Assembly (NCBI RefSeq): GCF_001552595.1
Contig: NZ_BCRM01000032.1
Location: 1-43,864 of the forward strand
DNA from: Rhodococcus erythropolis NBRC 15567
Lineage (GTDB): Bacteria; Actinomycetota; Actinomycetes; Mycobacteriales; Mycobacteriaceae
Length of the DNA: 43,864 nt
Direction: 5' to 3'
The notes under the pieces are model-generated. The model did no database searches, was not told where the DNA came from, and was given only the letters and a program-made list of their open reading frames with translations. Within the stretch, counting starts at the first letter, position 1. Every line of letters starts with the position of its first letter. A program made the translations under genes and the position numbers. Shown one piece after another: positions 28,808-39,458 of the stretch.

Positions 28808-28826
28808 ACCAGGAGAGGACGTACGC

Positions 28827-31800
28827 GTGACGATCGATGACACGACACCTACAGGAAACGGACGCGACTCGAAGGGTGGACGCCGTTTCGGCGTCGATGG
28901 GGGACAGTCCCGCACGACCAGCAAAGGTGCCCTCGTCGATTCGCTGAACAACGGCGTTTCCTACGCAATCGCTTTCGGTGGACAGGGCGCTCCCTGGCTC
29001 ACTTCGCTCGAGGAGCTCAGCCGTGACAACGGCCTGGAGCCCGTTCTGACCGATCTGGTCAATGACGCAGCAGCACGCCTCGCGCCCGTCGCACAGGATC
29101 TCCTCGTGGTTCGTCCGGTCGGATTCGATCCGATCGCGTGGATGCTCGAAGCCGAGATCGTCGACGAAGAAGAAGGTGAGAAGTCGGCCGGGCCTTCCGC
29201 TGCCGCGCTCACCGCAGCTCCGGTGTCACTCCCCGGCGTCTTCCTCACGCAGCTTGCGGCGTTGCGTGCACTCTCCGCTCAGGGTCTGGATGTAGCCGGC
29301 AACCCGCCTGCTGCCGTCATCGGCCACTCGCAGGGCCTGCTGGCCACCGCTGCCGTAGCCGCGCAGGGCAACGACGACGGTGAACTCCTCGCCGTCGCAC
29401 AGCTCGTCGGTGCTGCTGCCAGCCTGGTCGGCCGTCGCCGCGGCGTCATCGCCGGCGCCTCCGCGAAGCCGATGGTTGCGGTCTCGGGCGTCGATCCCGA
29501 GCGTCTCGCCGCCATCGTCGCCGAGCTTGCCGAGGGTGTTGCCCCCGAACGCGCGGCTGTCCTCGCCATTCGCAACGGCCGTCGCCGCGTCGTTCTCGCC
29601 GGACCACCCGCTCAGCTGGCACGCGTGCAAGAGCGTTGCGAGCAGATCGAAGCCGAAGAAGCTCGCGAGCGAGAGGGCAAGAAGCGTGGCGGTTCCGTCT
29701 TCGCTCCGTCCTTCGATCCGCTCGACACCGAAATCGGCTTCCATCACCCAGCATTGGCCGAGGCCGTCGAACTTGTCGGCAGCTGGGCAACCCGTTGCGG
29801 TCTCGATGCCGACCGTGCGCGTGAACTTGCACAGGGTGTCCTCGTCGATCCGGTCGACTGGGTCGAGGCTGTCGACGGCGCAATCTCCGCCGGCGCCAAG
29901 TGGATTCTCGATCTCGGACCCAGCGATCAGCTGACCCGTATGACGTCCTCTTCGCTGCGTGGGCAGGGCATCGGCATCATCGCAGCCGCCACCCGCGGCG
30001 GACACCGCAATCTCCTCACCCCCGGTGCTGCGCCTGAGGTCTCACGTTCGTGGAGCGAATTCGCGCCGAAGCCTGTTTCGCTTCCCGGTGGCCGCATCGG
30101 CGTCGAGACGGCGTTCACGAAGCTGACCGGTCGTTCACCCATCCTGCTCGCAGGCATGACGCCGACGACGGTCGACGCCAAGATCGTTGCCGCAGCAGCC
30201 AATGCCGGTCACTGGGCTGAGCTCGCCGGTGGCGGACAGGTCACCGAGGAAATCTTCGAAGACCGTGTCGCAGAGCTGAAGATGCTGCTCGAGCCGGGCC
30301 GTGCGGTCCAGTTCAACTCCCTGTTCCTCGACCCGTACCTGTGGAAGCTGCAGCTCGGTGGCAAGCGCCTTGTGCAGCGTGCCCGTACTGCCGGCGCTCC
30401 CATCGACGGCGTCATCGTCACCGCCGGTATCCCGGAACTCGAAGAGGCCGTTGCCCTCATCGACGAGCTGTCCGAGATCGGCATCACCAACATCGCGTTC
30501 AAGCCCGGCACCGTGGCGCAGATCCGCTCCGTGATCCGCATCGCCAACGAGGTTCCGAACTTCCCGGTCATCGTCCACATCGAAGGCGGCCGCGCCGGCG
30601 GACACCACTCGTGGGAAGACCTCGACGACCTGCTCCTCGACACGTACGCCGAGCTGCGTACACGTCCGAACTTGGTCATCTGCGTCGGCGGCGGCATCGG
30701 AACACCCGAGCGCGCAGCCGATTACCTCACCGGTCGCTGGTCTGCCGCAGCCGGTTTCCCGGCCATGCCCGTCGACGGCATCCTGGTCGGCACGGCAGCC
30801 ATGGCGACTCTCGAGGCCACCACCTCTCCCGAGGTCAAGCAGCTCCTCGTCGACACGCCCGGAACACCGGATTGGGTCGGTGCCGGTACCGCCGAAGGCG
30901 GAATGGCCTCTGGCCGTAGCCAGCTCGGTGCCGACATTCACGAGATCGACAACGCGGCTTCGCGCACCGGACGCCTCCTCGACGAGGTTGCCGGCGATTC
31001 CGAGGCAGTGGCCGAGCGCCGCGACGAGATCATCGCCGCCCTCGACGTCACCGCCAAGCCGTACTTCGGCGACGTCGAGACCATGACGTACGCACAGTGG
31101 CTGCGCCGCTACCTCGAGCTGACCGTCGGCATCGACGCGGCGAAGGAATTCGATTGCGGCGCAGATCTTCAGGACGCCATCGTCGAGGCGACCTCGAGCC
31201 CGTGGCTCGACATCACCTGGCGTGCTCGCTTCGGCGAGATGCTCCAGCGCACCGAGGCGCGTCTGCACCCGGTCGACCGTGGCCCGATCCCCACACTGTT
31301 CGGCGACGCCGAGACCCTCGAGCGCCCCGAGGCTGCGATCTGCGCACTGCAGGCGTCGTACCCGGACTACTCGACGACGGTTCTGCATCCCGCAGACGTC
31401 TCGTTCTTCACCTCGTTGTGCAAGACGCCGGGCAAGCCGGTCAACTTCGTTCCCGTCGTCGACGGTGACGTTCGCCGTTGGTGGCGCAGCGACTCCCTGT
31501 GGCAGGCACACGATCCCCGCTACACCGCCGATCAGGTTTGTGTCATCCCCGGCACCGTCGCCGTCGCGGGCATCACCCGTGTCGACGAGCCGGTCGGTGA
31601 CCTGCTCGATCGCTTCGAGAAGGCGACCTACGACGAATTGGTTGCTGCCGGAGCCGCTCCGGTTGCACTCGCGAGCCGTCGCCACCAGGATTCCGCACCC
31701 GGACTTCTCGACGCCGTCCTCTCCGCTCCCGACCTCCAGTGGGCCGGCCGCCTGACCCAGAACCCCGTCCGTCGCCTCGGCGACCTCGACGAGTGGAACG

Positions 31801-34800
31801 CAGAGTCTGCCGACAAGGCAGTTCACGGCACCACGGGGTCCAGCTTGACCGTCGTCGATTCCTCGCACGTGCTGCTCTCGGTTCCGTTGGTGGCAGACAA
31901 GTCGGTCGACATCACGATCACCATCCCCGAGTCCGTCGTAGACGGCGGCGCTCCGGTTGTCACCGAGGCAGACGCCGAGGGTGCGATGTCCGCGCTGCTG
32001 GCAGTTGCTGCCGGACAGGAACTTCCGACAGTCAAGAACGGAAAGGCCCGCCTCAACGTCGCGTGGGTTCCCGATCGCATCGCCGATCACGCCGGTGTCA
32101 CCGGTTCCGGCCTGCCCACCACGCTCAGTGTCAGCGGCAAGGCTGTTCCGGACGTCGTCGTCGGAGCATGCTGGCCTGCAGTGTTCGCAGTCCTCGGCGC
32201 AGCCAAGCTCGACAGTCTTTCCGTTATCGAAGGCATGCTCGACCTGGTCCACCTCGACCACACCGTCGACTTCGTCGGTGAACTTCCCTCCGAGACAAGC
32301 ATTCTCGTGGTCAATGCCGAGGTCGCCTCGGTTCTCGACACCGACCTCGGTCGCGTCGTCGAGGTCAAGGTCGAGGTCGGTGCCATGCTCGGCGAGGGCC
32401 TCGACGCCCCCGCAGTCGTCACCATGACCGAGCGTTTCGCGATCCGCGGACGCACCGGCGCTGGCGAACTCGCCGACCCGGCTCGCGCCGGTGGATCGAT
32501 CAGCGATGCGGCTGTCGACACCTCGCGTCGTCGTCGCCGTGACGCGAAGATCCTCGCGCCGGTCAGCATGGGCGCGTTCGCTCAGGTTTCCGGTGACCAC
32601 AACCCGATTCACACCTCCGACAACGCCGCTCTGCTGGCCGGCCTCGGAACCCCGATCGTGCACGGCATGTGGCTCTCCGCCGCAGCGCAGCAGGTAGTCA
32701 CCGCAGTCGACCCGGCCGAGACCCGCGTCCCGCCGCGCCGCCTGACCGCCTGGACCGCCCGCTTCCTCGGGATGGTTCGCCCCGGCGCCGAGATCGACGT
32801 CCGCGTCGACCGTGTCGGCATCGACCAGGGCGCAGAAATCGTCGAGGTCGGCTGCCGCATCGACGGCGAACTGGTGATGGTCGCCACCGGCCGCACTGCC
32901 GCACCGAAGACCGTCTACGCCTTCCCCGGCCAGGGCATCCAGCGCCCGGGCATGGGCCTCGACGCTCGTGCACGCTCCAAGGCCGCCCGCGACGTCTGGG
33001 AGCGTGCGGACAAGCACACCCGCAAGGCGCTCGGATTCTCGATTCTCGCTGTCGTGCGCGACAACCCGGTGACCGTCAAGGCGCGCGGTGTCGAGCACAA
33101 GCATCCTGACGGTGTCCTGCACCTGACTCAGTTCACCCAGGTGGCCATGGCCGTTCTCGGTGTTGCCCAGGTTGCCGAGCTGCGCGAATCCGGAACCTTC
33201 ATCGAGGATTCCCTTCTGGCCGGTCACTCGGTCGGTGAGTACAACGCACTCGCTGCTGTCGCCGAGGTTTTCCCGCTCGAAGCACTTCTCGAGGTCGTCT
33301 TCCAGCGTGGCTCCGCCATGCACCAGCTCGTTCCCCGTGACGAAGCCGGACGCTCCGACTACCGCATGGCTGCTATTCGCCCGTCGCAGATCGGTGTTTC
33401 CGACGACGACGTGCAGGGCTTCGTCGCCGGTGTCGCCGAGACCTCCGGTGAGTTCCTCGAAATCGTCAACCTGAACCTGCGCGGCAGCCAGTACGCCATC
33501 GCCGGTTCGGTAGCCGGTCTCGACGCACTCGAGGTCGAAATCGACCGTCGCCGAGCAGAATTCGGTGGCAAGCGGGCATACATCCAGGTTCCCGGCATCG
33601 ACGTGCCGTTCCACTCCACCGTCCTTCGTGGCGGCGTGGCGGACTTCCGCGTGTGCCTGCAGGACTTGCTCCCGCACGACATCGATCCGGACATCCTGAT
33701 CGGCCGCTACATCCCGAACCTGGTTCCGAAGCCGTTCTCGCTGCGTCGTGACTTCGTTCAGGAAATCGCCGACCTGGTGCCGTCCGAGCCGCTGCAGGAA
33801 GTCCTCGCAGACTTCGACAGCTACGCAACGCGCACTCACGAGTTGTCCCGCATCATCCTGATCGAGCTGCTGGCTTGGCAGTTCGCCAGCCCGGTCCGCT
33901 GGATCGAGACGCAGGACCTGCTCTTCGGCGACGAGTCCGAAGGTGGACTCGGGGTCGAACGCTTCGTCGAGATCGGTCTCGGCGCTGCCCCGACCGTTGC
34001 AAACCTCGCGTCGCAGACCCTCAAGCTGCCGGGCCGCTTCGGCTACCCGGTCGAGGTTCTCAACGTCGAGCGCGAAGCTGCGATCGTCTACGGCACCGAC
34101 GTCGACCCCGCCGTCGATGACGACGACGAGATCGAAGCGCCTGCCGCGCAGGCTGCACCGGTTGCCGCGGCCGCTGCTCCGGTTGCAGCTGCTGCGCCGG
34201 CCGCACCTTCGGGTGGACCGCGTCCGGACGACCTCACCTTCAAGGCGCCCGACGCCACGAAGGTCCTGATCAGCCTGTGGACCAAGCTCCGTCCCGATCA
34301 GGTCGGCCCCGCCGACACGATCGAGGCACTGTGCGACGGCGTCTCCTCGCGTCGTAACCAGCTTCTGGTCGACCTCGGCTCCGAGCTGTCCCTCGGCGCC
34401 ATCGACGGTGCCGCGGATGCCGACATGGGCTCCTTGGGAGCAACCGTCGACAAGCTCGCCCGTACGTACAAGCCGTTCGGACCGGTGCTCTCCGATTCGA
34501 TCAACGATCACCTGCGCAAGGTCTTCGGCCCCTCGGGCAAGCGTCCCGGCTACATCGCCGACCGCGTCAAGAAGGTCTGGGAACTGGGCGACGGCTGGGC
34601 GCACCACGTCACCGCAGCAGTGGCTCTCGGCACCCGTGACGGCGCCAGCATCCGCGGCGGCGACCTCGGTGGCCTGAGCTCCGGCGCACTGGCCGACGCC
34701 GCAGCGGTCGACGCAGTCATCGACAGCGCAGTTGCCTCGGTCGGCTCTGCACGCGGAGTCAGTGTCTCGTTGCCGGCCACCGGCGGCGGAAGCGGCGGAA

Positions 34801-37800
34801 CCGTCGACGCAGCCGCCCTGGGTGAGTTCACCGAGAACATCACCGGGCGCAACGGCGTTCTGGCCTCGGCTGCACGCCTGGTGCTCGAGCAGCTCGGACT
34901 GAACGAAGAAGCGGCAGTCGCGACGGTCGAGGACACCGAACTGGTCGACCTGGTCTCGGCTGAACTCGGCTCCGACTGGCCGCGTCTGGTTGCTCCGGCA
35001 TTCGACGCACAGAAGGCCGTGCTGCTCGACGACCGTTGGGCAAGTGCGCGTGAGGATCTCGCTCGTATTTGGCTCGGTGACACCGCGTTGTCGGTCGAGA
35101 ACTTCATCGGTGCCGGTTCCACCGTCGCCGCACAGGCCAAGTGGTGGGCCACCCGTGCAACCGACGAGGGCCGCACGGCGCTCGCCGAGGTCTACACCCG
35201 CATCGTTGATGCAGCCGTGACGACAGAATCCGACGCACCCGAGTGGGCAGGCGAGGTCGCAGTAGTGACCGGCGCCAGCAAGGGTTCCATCGCGGCAGCG
35301 GTCACGGGCAAGCTCCTTGCCGGTGGCGCAACGGTATTCGTGACCACCTCACGACTCGACGGTCAGCGTTTGGGCTTCTACCGCGACCTGTACCGCGAGA
35401 ACGCTCGCGCCGGTGCCGCCCTCTGGGTGGTTCCCGCGAACATGGCGTCGTACACCGACGTCGACGCACTGATCGACTGGATCGGCAACGAGGCCACCGA
35501 GAACGCAGGCGGCGCAAAGAAGCTCATCAAGCCGGCCATGACGCCGACGATGCTCTTCCCGTTCGCAGCTCCGCGTGTCGGCGGCGAACTCTCCGACGCC
35601 GGCGCTCGCGCCGAAATGGAAATGCGCGTGCTGCTCTGGTCGGTGGAGCGCCTCATCGGCGGTCTGTCGAAGATCGGTTACGACAGCGATGTCGACACGC
35701 ACCTGCACGTAGTGCTGCCCGGTTCGCCGAACCGCGGAACGTTCGGCGGCGACGGTGCTTACGGTGAGGCCAAGGCTTCGCTGATCGCCGTGGTCAACCG
35801 CTGGAAGGCCGAGCGGAACTGGGCCGAGCGGGTCACGTTGGCACACGCGGTCATCGGTTGGGTTCGCGGAACCGGACTCATGGGTCACAACGATCCGATC
35901 GTCGACGCGGTCGAAGCTGCGGGCGTCCGCACCTGGTCCACCCAGGAGATGGCGACCCAACTGCTGAAGACGGCAACCCGCGAGTCGCGGCGCGCTGCAG
36001 CAGAGGCTCCGCTCGAGGTCGACCTGACCGGCGGACTGTCCGAGGCCAACCTGGATCTGGGTGCTTTGGCCAAGGAAGCTGCCGAGGTTGCCGAGATCGC
36101 CGAGGCTGTCGACGAAGCAGTGGACGAGTCCAGCATCCTGGCGCTGCCCACGCCGGCTCGCATCGACGACTCGGTCAAGGCTCCGAGCTGGCCCGAACTG
36201 GACGTCACCCCCGCGGACCTCGTGGTCATCGTGGGTGCCGGAGAGCTCGGACCCTACGGTTCCTCGCGTACCCGCTTCGAGATGGAGGTCGACGAGCAGC
36301 TCTCTGCCGCAGGCGTTCTCGAATTGGCGTGGAACACCGGACTCATCGTCTGGGAGAACGACCCCAAGCCGGGCTGGTACGACGTCGAATCCGGTGACCT
36401 GGTACCCGAGGCGGAAATCGCCGACAAGTACCACGACGCAGTCGTCGAGCGTTGCGGCATCCGTCGCTACGTCGACGAGGGCGCGATGGTCGACAACACC
36501 GCTCCGCTGCTCACCTCCGTGTTCCTGGACAAGGATCTGAGCTTCGTGGTCGGCAGTGAGGCAGAGGCTCAGGCCTTCGTCGAATCCGATCCGGAGAACA
36601 CGACGGCGACGGTTTCCGCCGAGTCCGGAGACTGGACGGTCACCCGCCGCGCAGGCACCGAGATCCGCGTCCCGCGCAAGATGAAGCTGACTCGCAGTGT
36701 CGGCGGCCAGATCCCGACCAACTTCGACGTCACCAAGTGGGGCATCCCCGCCGACATGGCAGATTCGGTCGACCGCGTCGGACTCTGGAACATCGTCGCA
36801 ACGGTGGACGCCTTCCTCACCGGCGGCTTCACTCCGAGCGAACTGCTCCGCTGGGTACACCCGAGCCTGGTCGCCAACACGCAGGGCACCGGCATGGGCG
36901 GCATGACCTCGATGCGGAGCCTGTACATCGACACGCTGCTCGGCGAGAACCGTCCGAACGACATCCTGCAGGAAGCGCTGCCGAACGTCATTGCAGCGCA
37001 CGTCGTTCAGTCGTACGTCGGCGGTTACGGCGCGATGGTTCACCCCGTCGCCGCCTGCGCCACGGCAGCGGTATCCGTCGAAGAAGGCGTCGACAAGATC
37101 CGACTCGGCAAGGCGCAGTTGGTTGTTGCCGGCGGGTTCGACGATCTGAGCACGGAAGGCATCATCGGCTTCGGTGACATGTCGGCAACTGCCAAGACCG
37201 AGGACATGCACGCCAAGGGCATCGAGGATCGCCGCTTCTCGCGGGCCAACGATCGTCGCCGCGGCGGATTCGTCGAGTCGGCCGGTGGCGGAACGATTCT
37301 CCTCGCTCGCGGAGACCTGGCACTCGAGATGGGCCTGCCCGTCCTCGGTGTGGTCGCCTGGGCCGGATCGTTCGCCGACGGTGTCCACACCTCGATCCCG
37401 GCACCGGGACTCGGAGCACTGGGCGCCGGACGTGGGGGAGCGGATTCGCAGCTCGCACTCTCGCTCAACGCTCTCGGCGTGAGCGCCGACGACATCGCCG
37501 TGATCTCCAAGCACGACACCTCCACTGCCGCCAACGATCCGAACGAGGCAGAGCTGCACGAGCGCCTCGCCGGGGCATTGGGACGCAGTGAAGGTGCGCC
37601 GATGTTCGTGGTCTCGCAGAAGAGCCTGACCGGTCACGCCAAGGGTGGTGCCGCAGCCTTCCAGCTGATCGGGCTCTGCCAGGTACTGAGCCAGGGCATC
37701 GTCCCGCCGAACCGCAGCCTCGACTGCGTCGACGACAAGATGGCCGAGTTCGAGCACCTCGTGTGGGCACGTCAGCCGCTCAAGTTCGGTGATCAGCTTC

Positions 37801-38138
37801 CGCTGCGTGCCGGCCTGCTGACCAGCCTCGGCTTCGGTCACGTCTCCGGCCTGATCGCAGTCGTGCACCCGCAGGCATTCGTCGAGTCGGTTCCGGCCGA
37901 CAAGCGCGCCGACTATGTTGCTGCGGCGCAGCAGCGGACGATCGACGGTCAGCGCCGCCTCGCCAAGGCGATGTGCGGTGGCGACAGCCTCTACGAGCGC
38001 CCGGCGGATCGTCGCCTCGGTGCCGACGGAACGCCGGCAAAGGCGTCGCGTCAGCTCGAAGCGGACATGCTGCTGAGCGAGGACGCACGACTCGGCGCAG
38101 ATCTGGTGTACCGCTCGAATCTGCCCGGCTGCAAGTAA
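28827..38138 (+). CDS. fas: Type I fatty acid synthase (single-chain multienzyme)
   Basis: A 3103-aa cytosolic megasynthase making acyl-CoA chains, which feed membrane lipids and mycolate synthesis. Domain order is the fused fungal beta-alpha type. The acyltransferase has GHSQG (S168). The enoyl reductase flavin barrel starts near 420 (PILLAGMTPTTVDAK). The MaoC-like dehydratase has GDHNPIH (1256-1262). The malonyl/palmitoyl transferase has GHSVGE (S1468). An Ala/Pro linker (1773-1795) precedes the ACP, whose likely phosphopantetheine serine is S1840 in GVSSRRNQ, by alignment with the fungal GGKS. The ketoreductase has TGASKGS (about 2148) and Y2312/K2316. The ketosynthase has C2744 (AACATAAV), H2896 and K2932/H2937. 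No domain is broken. The GTG follows AGGAGAGG. acpS follows after 10 bp. Confidence 0.98.
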   Translation: MTIDDTTPTGNGRDSKGGRRFGVDGGQSRTTSKGALVDSLNNGVSYAIAFGGQGAPWLTSLEELSRDNGLEPVLTDLVNDAAARLAPVAQDLLVVRPVGFDPIAWMLEAEIVDEEEGEKSAGPSAAALTAAPVSLPGVFLTQLAALRALSAQGLDVAGNPPAAVIGHSQGLLATAAVAAQGNDDGELLAVAQLVGAAASLVGRRRGVIAGASAKPMVAVSGVDPERLAAIVAELAEGVAPERAAVLAIRNGRRRVVLAGPPAQLARVQERCEQIEAEEAREREGKKRGGSVFAPSFDPLDTEIGFHHPALAEAVELVGSWATRCGLDADRARELAQGVLVDPVDWVEAVDGAISAGAKWILDLGPSDQLTRMTSSSLRGQGIGIIAAATRGGHRNLLTPGAAPEVSRSWSEFAPKPVSLPGGRIGVETAFTKLTGRSPILLAGMTPTTVDAKIVAAAANAGHWAELAGGGQVTEEIFEDRVAELKMLLEPGRAVQFNSLFLDPYLWKLQLGGKRLVQRARTAGAPIDGVIVTAGIPELEEAVALIDELSEIGITNIAFKPGTVAQIRSVIRIANEVPNFPVIVHIEGGRAGGHHSWEDLDDLLLDTYAELRTRPNLVICVGGGIGTPERAADYLTGRWSAAAGFPAMPVDGILVGTAAMATLEATTSPEVKQLLVDTPGTPDWVGAGTAEGGMASGRSQLGADIHEIDNAASRTGRLLDEVAGDSEAVAERRDEIIAALDVTAKPYFGDVETMTYAQWLRRYLELTVGIDAAKEFDCGADLQDAIVEATSSPWLDITWRARFGEMLQRTEARLHPVDRGPIPTLFGDAETLERPEAAICALQASYPDYSTTVLHPADVSFFTSLCKTPGKPVNFVPVVDGDVRRWWRSDSLWQAHDPRYTADQVCVIPGTVAVAGITRVDEPVGDLLDRFEKATYDELVAAGAAPVALASRRHQDSAPGLLDAVLSAPDLQWAGRLTQNPVRRLGDLDEWNAESADKAVHGTTGSSLTVVDSSHVLLSVPLVADKSVDITITIPESVVDGGAPVVTEADAEGAMSALLAVAAGQELPTVKNGKARLNVAWVPDRIADHAGVTGSGLPTTLSVSGKAVPDVVVGACWPAVFAVLGAAKLDSLSVIEGMLDLVHLDHTVDFVGELPSETSILVVNAEVASVLDTDLGRVVEVKVEVGAMLGEGLDAPAVVTMTERFAIRGRTGAGELADPARAGGSISDAAVDTSRRRRRDAKILAPVSMGAFAQVSGDHNPIHTSDNAALLAGLGTPIVHGMWLSAAAQQVVTAVDPAETRVPPRRLTAWTARFLGMVRPGAEIDVRVDRVGIDQGAEIVEVGCRIDGELVMVATGRTAAPKTVYAFPGQGIQRPGMGLDARARSKAARDVWERADKHTRKALGFSILAVVRDNPVTVKARGVEHKHPDGVLHLTQFTQVAMAVLGVAQVAELRESGTFIEDSLLAGHSVGEYNALAAVAEVFPLEALLEVVFQRGSAMHQLVPRDEAGRSDYRMAAIRPSQIGVSDDDVQGFVAGVAETSGEFLEIVNLNLRGSQYAIAGSVAGLDALEVEIDRRRAEFGGKRAYIQVPGIDVPFHSTVLRGGVADFRVCLQDLLPHDIDPDILIGRYIPNLVPKPFSLRRDFVQEIADLVPSEPLQEVLADFDSYATRTHELSRIILIELLAWQFASPVRWIETQDLLFGDESEGGLGVERFVEIGLGAAPTVANLASQTLKLPGRFGYPVEVLNVEREAAIVYGTDVDPAVDDDDEIEAPAAQAAPVAAAAAPVAAAAPAAPSGGPRPDDLTFKAPDATKVLISLWTKLRPDQVGPADTIEALCDGVSSRRNQLLVDLGSELSLGAIDGAADADMGSLGATVDKLARTYKPFGPVLSDSINDHLRKVFGPSGKRPGYIADRVKKVWELGDGWAHHVTAAVALGTRDGASIRGGDLGGLSSGALADAAAVDAVIDSAVASVGSARGVSVSLPATGGGSGGTVDAAALGEFTENITGRNGVLASAARLVLEQLGLNEEAAVATVEDTELVDLVSAELGSDWPRLVAPAFDAQKAVLLDDRWASAREDLARIWLGDTALSVENFIGAGSTVAAQAKWWATRATDEGRTALAEVYTRIVDAAVTTESDAPEWAGEVAVVTGASKGSIAAAVTGKLLAGGATVFVTTSRLDGQRLGFYRDLYRENARAGAALWVVPANMASYTDVDALIDWIGNEATENAGGAKKLIKPAMTPTMLFPFAAPRVGGELSDAGARAEMEMRVLLWSVERLIGGLSKIGYDSDVDTHLHVVLPGSPNRGTFGGDGAYGEAKASLIAVVNRWKAERNWAERVTLAHAVIGWVRGTGLMGHNDPIVDAVEAAGVRTWSTQEMATQLLKTATRESRRAAAEAPLEVDLTGGLSEANLDLGALAKEAAEVAEIAEAVDEAVDESSILALPTPARIDDSVKAPSWPELDVTPADLVVIVGAGELGPYGSSRTRFEMEVDEQLSAAGVLELAWNTGLIVWENDPKPGWYDVESGDLVPEAEIADKYHDAVVERCGIRRYVDEGAMVDNTAPLLTSVFLDKDLSFVVGSEAEAQAFVESDPENTTATVSAESGDWTVTRRAGTEIRVPRKMKLTRSVGGQIPTNFDVTKWGIPADMADSVDRVGLWNIVATVDAFLTGGFTPSELLRWVHPSLVANTQGTGMGGMTSMRSLYIDTLLGENRPNDILQEALPNVIAAHVVQSYVGGYGAMVHPVAACATAAVSVEEGVDKIRLGKAQLVVAGGFDDLSTEGIIGFGDMSATAKTEDMHAKGIEDRRFSRANDRRRGGFVESAGGGTILLARGDLALEMGLPVLGVVAWAGSFADGVHTSIPAPGLGALGAGRGGADSQLALSLNALGVSADDIAVISKHDTSTAANDPNEAELHERLAGALGRSEGAPMFVVSQKSLTGHAKGGAAAFQLIGLCQVLSQGIVPPNRSLDCVDDKMAEFEHLVWARQPLKFGDQLPLRAGLLTSLGFGHVSGLIAVVHPQAFVESVPADKRADYVAAAQQRTIDGQRRLAKAMCGGDSLYERPADRRLGADGTPAKASRQLEADMLLSEDARLGADLVYRSNLPGCK

Positions 38139-38148
38139 TAATCACGGT

Positions 38149-38547
38149 ATGGGAGTTCTGGGTATCGGCTTCGACCTCGTGACGGTGTCGGAGTTCGCCG
38201 AGCAATTGAACAGGCCGGGAACGGCAATGCTCGACAACTTCACACCGGGCGAGCGTCGAGACGCCGCTACCCGGAGCTCCGAACCGGCACGACATTTCGC
38301 CGCCCGGTGGGCAGCGAAGGAAGCAGTGATCAAGGCATGGTCAACTGCTCTCTTCGCCAGCCCGCCGGTGCTGGGGGAGATGATCCACAATCATATCGAG
38401 GTCATCTCGGACGCCTGGGGTCGCCCGGGCATCCGGCTTCGCGGTGACGTGGCCAAACACCTCACCGGAGTGAAAATTCATATCTCGCTCACCCACGACG
38501 GGGACATGGCGGGCGCTTTCGCGGTCATCGAATCCGACCCGGAGTAG
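38149..38547 (+). CDS. acpS: Holo-[acyl-carrier-protein] synthase AcpS
   Basis: AcpS transfers 4'-phosphopantetheine from CoA to the ACP serine of Fas. The 132-aa protein has the two metal-binding motifs GIGFDLV (D9) and FAARWAAKEAVIKAW (E58), plus VKIHISLTHDGDMAGAFAVI near the end. It starts 10 bp after the fas stop, forming the fas-acpS operon known in mycobacteria (Rv2524c-Rv2523c). A strong terminator follows. Confidence 0.96.
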   Translation: MGVLGIGFDLVTVSEFAEQLNRPGTAMLDNFTPGERRDAATRSSEPARHFAARWAAKEAVIKAWSTALFASPPVLGEMIHNHIEVISDAWGRPGIRLRGDVAKHLTGVKIHISLTHDGDMAGAFAVIESDPE

Positions 38548-38561
38548 CACTGCCGGACACG

Positions 38562-38596
38562 AAAGAGCCGGTCTCCCAAGGGGAGACCGGCTCTTT
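38562..38596. terminator. Bidirectional terminator between acpS and the TetR gene
   Basis: A perfect 16-bp stem (AAAGAGCCGGTCTCCC at 38562-38577, complement 38581-38596) with a 3-nt loop and short T tails both ways. Confidence 0.9.
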
Positions 38597-38605
38597 GTCG
38601 TTCGA

Positions 38606-39367
38606 CTAGTCCTTCGTGCGGGATTCCTTCTCGGCGACGAGGAGATACGCGATCATCAACCTTTTCAGTTCGGCGACGGCGTCGGCATGCGACTGACCGT
38701 CCTGAACCGAGAAATTGAGCATCGAATACACCACGTGGACAAGAACTTCCGCCATCATCAGGCGACGATCTCGCCGCGTACGAGGCGTCAACGGACCGAG
38801 CATTTTCGCTACGGTCTCGGCGAATTGCTTTTCGTGAATGACTCCGGTGGCCCGCGTGGACGGCGTCGACTGCATCGCCAGCCAGACCTCGCGGCGCGAT
38901 GGATCGGACGTCCACAGTCCGGCCATGTGATCGACGAAACTGTTCAGGAACCGCAACCAGTCGAGCGAGGGTACTTCGCCGCCGAACTGCGCAAGCTCGT
39001 GCTGGACCCCGACGAGGTCCTGGCGGTTCAATTCGCACACGATGACGTACTTGTTCGCGAAGAATTGGTAGAGCGTCCCGATCGGGACGTCAGCACGTGC
39101 CGCGACCTCTTCGCAGGTGAACGATTCGAAACCGACATCGGTGAGGAGTTCCCGTGACGCTGCCAGGAGTGCGTCGAATTTACGCTGGCTGCGCTCTTGC
39201 GTCGGACGCTTGCGCGGCAGCAGTTCCTGCGGTTCTTCGAGGCTCTGAGGATTCTCCAGTGCTGGGTCGACTCGTCGCCGCGCGCGGTTACGAGTCGTGG
39301 GCTGCACGTCTTCCAGGCTATCGGTGTTTTCTGTCGAATTTGGGACTTGTGCATTATCCGGTGTCAT
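38606..39367 (-). CDS. TetR/AcrR-family transcriptional regulator
   Basis: A 253-aa regulator. After a disordered charged N-terminus (1-50) comes the TetR DNA-binding domain (about 58-110): KFDALLAASRELLTDVGFES, then CEEVAARADVPIGTLYQFF with the helix-turn-helix. The ligand-binding region (115-253) is not diagnostic of an effector. I chose the ATG at 39367; upstream in-frame codons to 39568 cross the divergent promoter. It is divergent from the M20 peptidase and convergent with fas-acpS. It is not similar to M. tuberculosis FasR as I remember it, so control of fas is only a guess. A candidate operator lies at 39459-39470 in the shared promoter region. Confidence 0.92.
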   Translation of the reverse strand: MTPDNAQVPNSTENTDSLEDVQPTTRNRARRRVDPALENPQSLEEPQELLPRKRPTQERSQRKFDALLAASRELLTDVGFESFTCEEVAARADVPIGTLYQFFANKYVIVCELNRQDLVGVQHELAQFGGEVPSLDWLRFLNSFVDHMAGLWTSDPSRREVWLAMQSTPSTRATGVIHEKQFAETVAKMLGPLTPRTRRDRRLMMAEVLVHVVYSMLNFSVQDGQSHADAVAELKRLMIAYLLVAEKESRTKD

Positions 39368-39458
39368 CGGCCACCTACTTCGGCGGTCGTGATCGGTCGA
39401 AACGCACCGCGCAGGTGCGCGCACACGAGTCCCGATGCTGTTGCCACACCTCGATACT

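Larger units (their letters stand above)
28408..28826. other. 419-bp intergenic region between the HhH gene and fas
   Basis: No coding sequence is supported here. It holds two TGAGG-N4-CCTCA palindromes, a repeated CGTGAGGAA (28625-28633 and 28676-28684), a 10-bp palindrome ACTCGCGAGT (28599-28608), and a CACCTC-N6-GAGGTG hairpin just before the fas ribosome site. The size and content fit a regulated promoter and leader for fas. I cannot assign the -10/-35 boxes with confidence. Confidence 0.6.

Noticed and set aside
30135..34607. A 1490-aa open frame antisense to fas
   Set aside because: It mirrors the fas codons in a high-GC gene, has no recognisable domain and lies wholly inside a verified multidomain coding sequence.
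35349..37868. An 839-aa open frame antisense to fas
   Set aside because: Same cause: strong third-position GC of fas keeps the opposite strand open. No protein family features.
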